This document shows positions 25,980 to 33,805 of a stretch of 64,000 bases of DNA, piece by piece (position 1 is the first letter of the stretch; every line of letters starts with the position of its first letter). Origin of the DNA: Mycobacterium sp. Lineage in GTDB: Bacteria > Actinomycetota > Actinomycetes > Mycobacteriales > Mycobacteriaceae. The notes below the pieces were generated by a model, which was not told where the DNA came from, made no database searches, and saw only the letters and a program-made list of their open reading frames with translations. The position numbers were made by a program, and so were the translations under genes. Location of the stretch: assembly GCF_004298145.1 (NCBI RefSeq), contig NZ_SCRH01000030.1, forward strand, positions 194,398 to 258,397, written 5' to 3'.

Positions 25980-27043
25980 GGCTGTTCCACCGGCCCGGAA
26001 ACCACGGGATCGCCCGGAAGCTGTTGTGGCGCATTGGGTATCGCCGTGGCGTAGACGTAGTCGAATAGCTCGTTCGGCTTCGGGTCGGGGCTGGTGTCGG
26101 CGAACTCCACCGCGCCATCGACCTGCGCCTCGGCCTGTTCGTCGATCTGCTGTGCCGTCGTGTCGTCGAGGATGCCGGCCTCGAGCAGTCGCGCGCGAAA
26201 TGCCGGAACGGCGTCGAGCCGGCGCAGCCGCTCCGTCTCCTCGCGGGAGCGGTACTTGGCCGGATCCACCACCGAGTGGCCACGCAGCCGCTGGCAGATT
26301 GCCTCGATCAGCCCGGGCTGACGCTCGGTCCGGGCACGCGCCAACGCGGCGCGAGCAGCGTCGCGCACCGCCACGACGTCGTCGCCGTCGACCCGCTCGC
26401 CGGGGATCCGGTAGGAGCAGCCACGCTTATACAGGTCGGGTTCGGCGGCCGCCTTCTCCACCGGGGTTCCCATACCCAAGCCGTTGTTGACGATCACGTA
26501 CACGATCGGCAATCGCCACAGCCCGGCCAGATTGAGCGATTCGTGAAATGTGCCGATGTTGGTGGTGCCGTCGCCCAGCACACACATCACCGCCTCGGCA
26601 TCGGGACCGGGTGGTCCGCGGTGCGTCAGCGCAAGCGCCGCACCGGTGGCCGGCGGGATCTGGCCGCCGACGATGCCGTATCCCCCGAGTAGGCGCACCT
26701 TGCGATCGAACAGATGCATGGACCCGCCGCGGCCCCCGGACACGCCGGTGGCCTTGCCGAAAAGTTCTGCCATGACTCGGCCCGGCTCGAGCCCGCGGGC
26801 AAGGGCGTATCCGTGGTCGCGGTAGGTCGTGAAGAGGTAGTCACGTGGCTGCAGCGCCGCCATCAGGCCGACCACAGTGGCTTCCTCGCCCAGGTTCAGA
26901 TGGCAGTAACCACCGATTTTCGCCCGCTGGTACATCTGAGCGGCCCGCAGTTCGAACACCCGGATCAACGCCATCTGGCGGTAGTAGTCGCGCAGCGTCT
27001 CCGCGGGTTCGTCGGCCACGGTCGGAGTGGGCTCGACTGGCAT
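25976..27043 (-). CDS. pdhA: Pyruvate dehydrogenase E1 component, alpha subunit
   Basis: 355 residues from ATG 27043 (the upstream start at 27070 would add nine). The thiamine diphosphate motif is GDGTTNIGTFHESLNLAGLW followed by PIVYVIVNN; GGRGGSMHLFD and the phosphorylation-loop-like YRSREE are present. It heads the alpha-beta-E2 operon, 51 bases upstream of which is the CBS-protein stop. An operon-type heterotetrameric E1 is notable because mycobacterial central metabolism uses the single-chain AceE, so this is a second, accessory complex. Confidence 0.92.
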   Translation of the reverse strand: MPVEPTPTVADEPAETLRDYYRQMALIRVFELRAAQMYQRAKIGGYCHLNLGEEATVVGLMAALQPRDYLFTTYRDHGYALARGLEPGRVMAELFGKATGVSGGRGGSMHLFDRKVRLLGGYGIVGGQIPPATGAALALTHRGPPGPDAEAVMCVLGDGTTNIGTFHESLNLAGLWRLPIVYVIVNNGLGMGTPVEKAAAEPDLYKRGCSYRIPGERVDGDDVVAVRDAARAALARARTERQPGLIEAICQRLRGHSVVDPAKYRSREETERLRRLDAVPAFRARLLEAGILDDTTAQQIDEQAEAQVDGAVEFADTSPDPKPNELFDYVYATAIPNAPQQLPGDPVVSGPVEQP

Positions 27044-27094
27044 ACCCCCTGCTTCCCTGCTGTCGCCCAACGGATTAGGCGGTGAGACGGTTAC

Positions 27095-27601
27095 TTACGC
27101 ACCCGGTGGTTGTGCCTGCAACTCGAATTGCGTACTCGTTGCGTGACACTTCGGACATGTGGGAGGCGGATGTTCACCCCGGACCGGCTCGCCACAGACC
27201 TGGCAGACCCATTCGGTGGCCATCGCTGCCACCAGGTCGTGGCGGCTCACGATCCCGACCAGCCGGCCCTCGCGTAGCACCGGAACCCGGCGGATGCGCC
27301 GGTCGATCAGAAGGTGCCGGATATCGTCGGCGGCGCTGTCCACCGTCACGCTGATCACCGCCGTCGTCATCAGGTCACTCGCCACCGCACCCGCCTTCGA
27401 CAGCAGATCGTGCTCGCTGACAAGCCCCAAAAGGGTGCCAGCCCGATCGACCACGGCCGCCGCGCTGATCCGGTGGCGAGTCAGGGTGTCGGCCACCTGT
27501 TGCGTTGCCGCGTCGGCGAGGACCGTGACGACCGGCGAGGTCATGATGTCGCCTGCTGTCACGTGTGGCAGCGAAACCGCGTTGCTGTCCTGCGGATCCA
27601 C
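27095..27601 (-). CDS. CBS-pair protein with C-terminal zinc ribbon
   Basis: Two CBS motifs are clear: TAGDIMTSPVVTVLAD...GLVSEHDLL and ASDLMTTAVISVTVDS...VGIVSRHDLV. A rubredoxin-like ribbon ends the protein: CQVCGEPVRG then CPKCHA (CX2C-X13-CX2C). CBS pairs usually bind adenine nucleotides. The layout recalls mycobacterial hypoxic-response CBS proteins such as Rv2626c, here with an added metal site. The start is uncertain: GTG 27601 or GTG 27670. It lies just upstream of the PDH operon on the same strand and may be co-expressed with it. Confidence 0.85.
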   Translation of the reverse strand: MDPQDSNAVSLPHVTAGDIMTSPVVTVLADAATQQVADTLTRHRISAAAVVDRAGTLLGLVSEHDLLSKAGAVASDLMTTAVISVTVDSAADDIRHLLIDRRIRRVPVLREGRLVGIVSRHDLVAAMATEWVCQVCGEPVRGEHPPPTCPKCHATSTQFELQAQPPGA

Positions 27602-27797
27602 CCTCGCAGGGTACGCCCGATGCGCGCCGGAGATTAAGCGTATGCGTGAAAGGTGAACGTCCTGGCCCACATCGTCACCGCTCGCTCCCTTGCTTAACGG
27701 TCATCGGCGGGACGAATGGTGGATGTGTGGAATACGTGCACCGGCAAACACGTGCCGAAACCGTGTGCGACGTGACTACATGCATCGCCTTCGGCGG

Positions 27798-27815
27798 GGC
27801 GGACTTTCGGCCAAT
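27798..27815. promoter_or_regulatory. Weak DosR-box-like site between CBS and DUF488 genes
   Basis: GGCGGACTTTCGGCCAAT resembles the DosR half-site pattern GGGACTTTNGGCCC known from hypoxia genes, with two or three mismatches. It is in the 377-base gap between two divergent genes, about 180-200 bases from each start. The rest of the gap (27602-27978) shows no gene. Confidence 0.25.
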
Positions 27816-27978
27816 CCCCAACCCACGCATGGCGGTACGCACTAGTCAGCGAGGTCGATCGGGGGGATAGTTCAATAAGGTCGAGAAGGTGCGGTTGCCA
27901 CCATTTCACCCGAGCATGGCTACCCGGCTAATGCGCGCGGGAGGAGCGGTCGGGACGGCGATCGGGTGGAGGCAGCAA

Positions 27979-28338
27979 ATGAGTACCAAGAAAGTACAGG
28001 TGCGCCGAGTCTACGACGCTCCAGCCCGTGGGGACGGAAACCGTGTGCTGGTAGACCGGATCTGGCCGCGGGGCTTAACCAAGGAAAAAGCAGACCTGGA
28101 TGAGTGGTGCAAGGCGATCGCCCCCTCCACCGAGCTGCGCAAGTGGTACCACCACGACCCGCAACGCTACGCAGAGTTCGCGCGACGCTATCGAGAGGAG
28201 CTGGTCGAACCCGACCGAGCCGCAGCGCTGGCACATCTGCGGACGCTGGCGAAGGACAGAAAAAACCTGACTCTGCTCACGGCAAGTAGGGCCGTCGATA
28301 TCAGCGAGGCCACCGTGCTTGCCGAGATGCTGAGTTAG
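27979..28338 (+). CDS. DUF488 family protein
   Basis: A 119-residue protein with the DUF488 hallmarks RVLVDRIWPRGLTKEKADLD and WCKAIAPSTELRKWYHHDPQRY, ending in NLTLLTASRAVDISEATVLAEML. The family is widespread and functionally unproven. ATG 27979 follows GGTGGAGGCAG; longer in-frame starts lack such a site. Another, longer DUF488 type occurs at 54969. It is divergent from the CBS gene and followed at 150 bases by the GH65 gene. Confidence 0.9.
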   Translation: MSTKKVQVRRVYDAPARGDGNRVLVDRIWPRGLTKEKADLDEWCKAIAPSTELRKWYHHDPQRYAEFARRYREELVEPDRAAALAHLRTLAKDRKNLTLLTASRAVDISEATVLAEMLS

Positions 28339-28487
28339 GCGAGTGCCCGCGACGATAGTCTCACCGACACTGGCTACACGGCGAGCCGAGAGTGGTCGGG
28401 GTAGACACGCCCCGACAAGCCGGTCAACGCGCGGTCGCGTGGCACCGACACAATGGTTAGCTTTCCCGCGGAACTGATGAGTCACTG

Positions 28488-30857
28488 ATGATCAACCATC
28501 CCGCGTTCAGCGTCGAACCCTGGTGCCTGCGCTGCACAGGGCTCGACCGGGAAGTGCTGGCGCAGACCGAATCGCTGTTTGCGCTGTCGAATGGGCACAT
28601 CGGTTGGCGTGGCAATCTCGATGAGGGAGAACCACACGGATTGCCCGGCAGTTATCTCAACGGGGTTTACGAGCAACGGACCTTGCCGTACGTCGAACCC
28701 GGCTACGGCTATCCGGAGTCTGGACAAGTGGTTACCAACGTGACCAACGGCAAGCTGATCCGCCTGCTTGTCGACGATGAGCCCTTCGACGTCTCGTATG
28801 GACGGTTGGATACCCACGAGTGGTGCCTGGATTTCCGTGAAGGCGTCCTCCGCCGACGTACCCACTGGGTGTCGCCGTCGGGGTGTGCGGTGCGGGTGTC
28901 CTCGACTCGGCTGGTGTCGTTGGCGCAGCGTGCGATCGGCGCGATTCGCTATGAGGTCGAGGCGATCAACCGTGCGGTTCGGGTGGTCATCCAGTCCGAA
29001 CTCGTCGCCAACGAAGCGCTGCCCGGACCACCGCCTGATGACCCGAGGGCGGGTCTGCCGCTGCTCCCGCCGCTGATCGCTGAGGAACATGCAGCCAAGG
29101 GGACCCGCGCGGGGTTGGTGCATTCCACGACGAACAGCAGGCTATGCATCGCCGCGGTGATGGAGCACGTTGTCGACGGCCCCGCCGACGCGGCGGTGAA
29201 CTCCGAAAGCTTCCCGCACCTGGGCCGAACGACCATCACGGCAAAACTCGATCCCGGTGAGCGGCTACGCCTCGACAAGTTCGTCGGCTACGGATGGTCG
29301 GGGCACCGGTCGTTGCCAGCGGTGCGCGATCAGGCCGACGCGGCCCTGGCCGGTGCGCAACACACCGGTTGGGACGGTCTACGTGCCGCCCAGCGCGCCT
29401 TACTCGACGAATTCTGGGCCCGAGCCGACATCGAACTCGACGGCGACCCCGAGATCCAACACGCGGTGCGATTCTCCCTGTTCCACATACTGCAGGCCGG
29501 CGCTCGCGCGGAGGGTCGGGCGATCCCCGCGAAAGGACTCACCGGACCCGGATACTTCGGTCACAGTTTTTGGGACACCGAAGCCTATGTGTTACCGGTG
29601 CTGACCCAGGTCGCCCCCGATGCGGCCGCCCACGCGCTGCGCTGGCGACACTCCACCCTGCCGCTGGCCACCGCACGCGCAACCCAGCTTGGGTTGGCCG
29701 GTGCGGCATTCCCGTGGCGCAGCATCCACGGGGAGGAATGCTCCAGCTATTGGCCCGCGGGCACCGACGCCTTCCATATCAACGCTGCCGTGGCCGACGC
29801 AGTCATCCGTTACTGCGACACCACCGGTGACGCCGCTTTCGAACGCGAGACCGGCGTCGAACTGCTCACCGAAACCGCCCGGCTCTGGATGTCTCTGGGC
29901 CACCACGGCGTCGACGGCCGCTTCCGCATCGATGGGGTCACCGGCCCCGATGAGTACAGCGCGATGGCCGACAATAACGTCTACACCAACCTGATGGCGC
30001 AGCGGAATCTGCGCGGTGCCGCCGATTCCGCCGCCCGACACCCGGATCGTGCGCGCGAACTTGGCGTCGACGACGTGGAGACCGCCCGCTGGCGTAAGGC
30101 GGCTGAAGCCATGTACGTCCCGTACGACGAGGCGCTCGGTGTGCATCCGCAGGCCGACGGGTTCACCGCCCATCAGGTCTGGGACTTCGCCGCCACCCCG
30201 GCCGAGCAGTACCCCCTGTTACTGCACTTCCCGTACTTCGACCTCTATCGCAAACAAGTGGTCAAACAAGCCGACCTGGTGTTGGCCATGCACCGCCGCG
30301 GCGACGCCTTCACCGTCGAGCAGAAAGCCCGCAACTTCGCCTACTACGAACCGCTCACCGTGCGGGACTCCTCCCTGTCGGCCTGCACCCAGGCAGTCAT
30401 CGCCGCCGAAGTCGGGCACACCGCGCTGGCCTACGACTACCTTGGCGAGGCCGCACTGATGGACCTCGACGACCTGGAACACAACACCCGCGACGGCCTG
30501 CACATGGCCGCCCTTGCCGGCAGCTGGATCGCGCTCATCGCCGGGCTGGCCGGCATGCGCGACCAAAACGGCACCCTCACGTTCGCCCCGCGGCTGCCCG
30601 ACCCGCTGACCCGGCTCGCCTTCACCATCACGATCCAGGCACGATGCCTCGCCGTCGAAGTCACGCCCGCGGCGGCAACCTACACCCTGCATAAGGGTGA
30701 ACCACTGCACCTGGCCCACCACGGACACTCGATCACCCTGACCCGGGGTAACCCGATCACACAGCCGATCACCGCTTCATCGCCGACAAACCCGCCGCCG
30801 ACACAACCCCGAGGCCGGGCCCCGATCCCGCGACAGCGATCCTCACCGACTCCATAA
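28488..30857 (+). CDS. Glycoside hydrolase family 65 enzyme
   Basis: 789 residues with the GH65 plan: an N-terminal beta-sandwich (LFALSNGHIGWRGNLDEGEP) and the (alpha/alpha)6 barrel. FWDTEAYVLPVL, GEECSSYWPAGTDAFHINAA and GVTGPDEYSAMADNNVYTN are the family blocks; Glu489 in GPDEY is the general acid. PLTVRDSSLSACTQAV follows near 625. GH65 members are phosphorylases or hydrolases of trehalose, maltose or related glucosides; trehalose is plausible in a mycobacterium, but the specificity is not readable here. After residue 760 comes a Pro-rich tail. The ribosome binding site is weak. Confidence 0.87.
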   Translation: MINHPAFSVEPWCLRCTGLDREVLAQTESLFALSNGHIGWRGNLDEGEPHGLPGSYLNGVYEQRTLPYVEPGYGYPESGQVVTNVTNGKLIRLLVDDEPFDVSYGRLDTHEWCLDFREGVLRRRTHWVSPSGCAVRVSSTRLVSLAQRAIGAIRYEVEAINRAVRVVIQSELVANEALPGPPPDDPRAGLPLLPPLIAEEHAAKGTRAGLVHSTTNSRLCIAAVMEHVVDGPADAAVNSESFPHLGRTTITAKLDPGERLRLDKFVGYGWSGHRSLPAVRDQADAALAGAQHTGWDGLRAAQRALLDEFWARADIELDGDPEIQHAVRFSLFHILQAGARAEGRAIPAKGLTGPGYFGHSFWDTEAYVLPVLTQVAPDAAAHALRWRHSTLPLATARATQLGLAGAAFPWRSIHGEECSSYWPAGTDAFHINAAVADAVIRYCDTTGDAAFERETGVELLTETARLWMSLGHHGVDGRFRIDGVTGPDEYSAMADNNVYTNLMAQRNLRGAADSAARHPDRARELGVDDVETARWRKAAEAMYVPYDEALGVHPQADGFTAHQVWDFAATPAEQYPLLLHFPYFDLYRKQVVKQADLVLAMHRRGDAFTVEQKARNFAYYEPLTVRDSSLSACTQAVIAAEVGHTALAYDYLGEAALMDLDDLEHNTRDGLHMAALAGSWIALIAGLAGMRDQNGTLTFAPRLPDPLTRLAFTITIQARCLAVEVTPAAATYTLHKGEPLHLAHHGHSITLTRGNPITQPITASSPTNPPPTQPRGRAPIPRQRSSPTP

Positions 30858-31197
30858 CCGCCATCGTTGTCGAGCATCGAGCCCACATCGACCGAGGACC
30901 GCCGCCGACAGACAGTGCCCGCGGCGGGTGTGCAGCAAGCTCAGGCCGAAGACAGTGGTCATCACCTGTCAATCGCCGCTCAGAAGAGAAGATGATCGTG
31001 GCAATGATGCTGATGCCTTCTCGCCGTACGGAACCCGCCGCGCACGCCGCCGAAACCAGTCCAACAATAGTTGGCGTCATCGACGCGGAGCCGGCCATGT
31101 GCTTCGAACTGTCCGAAGCGGACTTTTCAGCAGACGGCTGCCAGGGTGGTCTCGAATACGTCGCGATCCCCGCAACGCACCGTGAAGATAACTCTCG
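30858..31197. other. No gene recognised (340 bases)
   Basis: Between the GH65 stop and the end of the nitroreductase gene a plus-strand frame reads PTIVGVIDAEPAMCFELSEA in a protein-like way but has no good start and runs into the antisense of the nitroreductase gene. It may be another remnant. Confidence 0.4.
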
Positions 31198-32181
31198 TCA
31201 ATTGCGCACGCGCAGAACCTCGTCGAGCCGTCGTCGCGGTGTGGAGGGTGGCACCTCTTCCATGGCCGGCGCCACGCCCACCCGTACCAAAGCTTGAGGA
31301 AGACGGTCGTAGTCGAGCAGCGCCGCGACCAGATCGCGGGTGACCCGAAGCTCGGTGAGGTACGTCGACGTGCAGGTAGCCAAGCCCGCCATGGTGCATT
31401 CGAGCAAGACCGCAGACAGTGCCTCACCGCAGGCCAACGCGTCAGTGGCGCTATCACTCTCGGTGGACAACACCACGATCTTTGCATAGTCCTCGGGAAT
31501 GTCAGTGCGCCGTTCGCGATGATGCACCAAAGGGAACACCCGTCGAACGTCGACGCGCTCGCTCTCGGCGGCCGTCAGCAAGGAGTCATACGAGATTCCC
31601 TCGGATGCTTCGAAAGGTGCCGTCCACCAGTCCAGCTCGGCGTGATAGAGGGAATCGTAGAGCCGCAGCGATTCCGCGATGTGATATGCGTCGGCAAGCT
31701 GTGGGCGCACATCGTCGGACATCACGTCCAGATCCACAATGTCGCCGGCGACGATGGTATGAAGCTGCGGCTCGAATGATTGCCACATCAGCGGCGGTTC
31801 GAACGGTAACCGGTCGCTGCGACGGAGCAAGATCGCGTCGGCGCGTCGGCGCTCGTCGTCGGTCACGCGGTCCATTCGGGTAAACGTGATGGCCGCCAGG
31901 TGGTTTGGCTCGTCCGGGTTCGGGAACCGATCCACATGAGCCTGCCAGCCGGCCGCGGCCACCGCCACCCGAAGATGGTCGAGTACCGCGCCGCAACCGA
32001 CGAGCGCCTCGCGGTGCAATCGGTCGACGAGCATGACTCGACGCGGGTCGAGAAAAAGCTGAAGGTCTGCCCCGTTGGTCACCCAGTGCCAGGGCTGGCT
32101 GTTGTACAGCGACGGGGCACGGCACGCTAACCGCACCGCACCCTTGATGACCTCGTTTCCCACCACCATCGTGTCAGCCAC
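31198..32181 (-). CDS. Acg-like putative nitroreductase (Rv3131/Rv2032 family)
   Basis: 327 residues with the Acg family pattern: VIKGAVRLACRAPSLYNSQPW at the N-terminus, where Ser/Asn/Gln residues bind FMN in nitroreductases, RRSDRLPF in the middle, and ALSAVLLECTMAGLATCTSTYLTE in the C-terminal half. Acg-type proteins are a duplicated, flavin-sequestering nitroreductase fold strongly induced by hypoxia in M. tuberculosis. GTG 32181 follows CGGAGG. It is the right-most intact gene of the 28-kb block. No DosR box is evident in its 5' region. Confidence 0.9.
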   Translation of the reverse strand: MADTMVVGNEVIKGAVRLACRAPSLYNSQPWHWVTNGADLQLFLDPRRVMLVDRLHREALVGCGAVLDHLRVAVAAAGWQAHVDRFPNPDEPNHLAAITFTRMDRVTDDERRRADAILLRRSDRLPFEPPLMWQSFEPQLHTIVAGDIVDLDVMSDDVRPQLADAYHIAESLRLYDSLYHAELDWWTAPFEASEGISYDSLLTAAESERVDVRRVFPLVHHRERRTDIPEDYAKIVVLSTESDSATDALACGEALSAVLLECTMAGLATCTSTYLTELRVTRDLVAALLDYDRLPQALVRVGVAPAMEEVPPSTPRRRLDEVLRVRN

Positions 32182-32279
32182 GTCAGCCTCCGAGCTTCAC
32201 CTGAGGTCAAGCATCCGCCCCATGCGCACGTGACGACAGAGCCATTTGTCTTCAATCCCTGTACTAACTGCCCGCCACA

Positions 32280-32627
32280 GGTCGGGAATTGGACCGCCAC
32301 GGTGGCCCGCTGGTGATCGTGGCGCGGTTCCCCCCCAGGCGGTCGCACGGCCACCACAATCGCCTGCAGGTGCTGGACTTCCCCTATCGGCAGTTCGTCG
32401 TGTTCGATGCGGTCGGCGCCGTCCTGTGGGCGACGCTCAACACGACGGTCGGCTACCTCGGCGTCAACGCGTTCGCCGACAACACGTTCGTGGCGTTCGC
32501 GGTCTCGTTCGGGGCGGCGCTGGCGGGGATCATCGAACTGATCCGGTGGATCCGTCGGCGGACCCGCCGGCAAGGGCAGGCGCGGCGCCAGCAGCCTCGC
32601 AATGGCGCACCGGCCGATTCCCATTAG
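32280..32627 (+). pseudogene. DedA-family membrane protein, 3' remnant with frameshifts
   Basis: The C-terminal half of a DedA/SNARE-associated protein is visible: VIVARF, then in another frame PGGRTATTIA, then back to VLDFPYRQFVVFDAVGAVLWATLNTTVGYLG and a final helix with a basic tail. The alternation of frames across 32325-32365 and the absence of the first half show a broken gene. It ends 8 bases before the glycosyltransferase and marks the right boundary of the accessory block. Confidence 0.7.
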
Positions 32628-32638
32628 GCTGACCGGTG

Positions 32639-33805
32639 ATGTCCGCTCTGCGCTCGGTCCTGTTGCTGTGCTGGCGCGATACCGGGCACCCGCAGGGCGG
32701 TGGCAGCGAAGCCTATCTGCAGCGCATCGGCGCGCAGCTGGCCGCGTCCGGGATAGCCGTCACGCTGCGCACCGCCCGCTATCCCGGAGCGGCGCGCCGC
32801 GAAGTCATCGACGGGGTGCGGATCGACCGCGCCGGTGGCCGCTACTCGGTGTACGTGTGGGCGTTGCTGGCGATGGCGATGGCCCGGCTCGGGTTGGGTC
32901 CGCTGCGGAAGGCGCGGCCCGACGTGGTCGTCGACACCCAGAACGGCCTGCCGTTTTTGGCCCGGCTGGTCTACGGCCGGCGGGTGGTGGTGCTGGTGCA
33001 CCATTGCCACCGCGAGCAGTGGCCGGTGGCCGGGCCGGTGCTCGGCCGGCTCGGCTGGTTCGTCGAGTCGACCCTGTCCCCGCGGCTGAACCGGCGCAAC
33101 CAGTACGTGACGGTGTCGCTGCCCTCGGCGCGCGACCTGGTCGCCCTGGGCGTCAACGGCGCGCAGATCGCGGTGGTGCGCAATGGCCTGGATCGGGCGC
33201 CGGCGCAATCGTTGTCGGGCCCACGCGCGGCCGCGCCGCGGTTGGTGGTGCTGTCCCGGCTGGTACCGCACAAGCAGATCGAGGACGCGCTGGAAGCGGT
33301 TGCGCGGCTGCTGCCGCGGATACCGGGTCTGCACCTGGACATCGTCGGCGACGGTTGGTGGCGATCCCGGCTCGTCGAGCACGTCCAACGCCTCGACATC
33401 TCGTCGGCGGTGACTTTCCACGGCCACGTCGATGACGTGACCAAACACCATGTGCTGCAAGGGGCTTGGGTGCACCTGCTGCCCTCACGCAAGGAGGGCT
33501 GGGGTCTGGCGGTCGTCGAGGCGGCCCAGCACCGGGTGCCGACCATCGGCTATCGCTCTTCGGGCGGCCTGTCGGACTCGATCGTCGACGAGGTGACCGG
33601 GATTCTGGTCGACACCCACGCGGAGCTGGTGGATCGGCTCGAAGAACTGCTCGCCGATCCGGTGCCGCGCGACCAACTCGGCGCCAAGGCGCACACCCGC
33701 AGCGGCGAATTCTCCTGGACGCAAAGCGCCGACGCGATGCGCAGCGTGTTGGAAGCGGTGCAATCCGGCCGCACGGTCAACGGGCTAGTCACCGGGCGGG
33801 GCTGA
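32639..33805 (+). CDS. GT4-type glycosyltransferase (Rv0225 orthologue)
   Basis: A 388-residue GT-B enzyme with HPQGGGSEAYLQRIGAQLAASG as acceptor-side loop, RLVVLSRLVPHKQIEDALEA opening the donor domain, and SRKEGWGLAVVEAAQHRVP with the EX7E donor-sugar motif. It matches M. tuberculosis Rv0225. It presumably uses a nucleotide-sugar at the cytoplasmic face in envelope glycan synthesis; the acceptor is unknown. ATG 32639 or the GTG directly before it may start translation. Its 3' end overlaps the converging Rv0226c-like gene by 21 bases. Confidence 0.92.
   Translation: MSALRSVLLLCWRDTGHPQGGGSEAYLQRIGAQLAASGIAVTLRTARYPGAARREVIDGVRIDRAGGRYSVYVWALLAMAMARLGLGPLRKARPDVVVDTQNGLPFLARLVYGRRVVVLVHHCHREQWPVAGPVLGRLGWFVESTLSPRLNRRNQYVTVSLPSARDLVALGVNGAQIAVVRNGLDRAPAQSLSGPRAAAPRLVVLSRLVPHKQIEDALEAVARLLPRIPGLHLDIVGDGWWRSRLVEHVQRLDISSAVTFHGHVDDVTKHHVLQGAWVHLLPSRKEGWGLAVVEAAQHRVPTIGYRSSGGLSDSIVDEVTGILVDTHAELVDRLEELLADPVPRDQLGAKAHTRSGEFSWTQSADAMRSVLEAVQSGRTVNGLVTGRG

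Larger units (their letters stand above)
4006..32635. other. 28-kb accessory block splitting Rv0224c from Rv0225
   Basis: The two flanking genes are neighbours in M. tuberculosis. Here they are separated by TerC, radical SAM/methyltransferase, mer, thiol-redox, catalase, PK-like, PDH and stress genes, with remnants of fur, narI, fadE, sdhB and dedA between them. No integrase, transposase, tRNA or direct repeat at the ends was found, so it is called a genomic island by content and synteny only. Confidence 0.7.

Noticed and set aside
24669..26054. 461-codon plus-strand frame
   Set aside because: Antisense to the PDH E2 and E1 beta genes, both of which have clear motifs.
28477..28488. Three-codon frame ATG AGT CAC TGA before the GH65 start
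   Set aside because: Too short to interpret and without a ribosome binding site.
4006..32635. Integrative element with integrase or transposase
   Set aside because: No recombinase, transposase, tRNA target or terminal direct repeat could be found.
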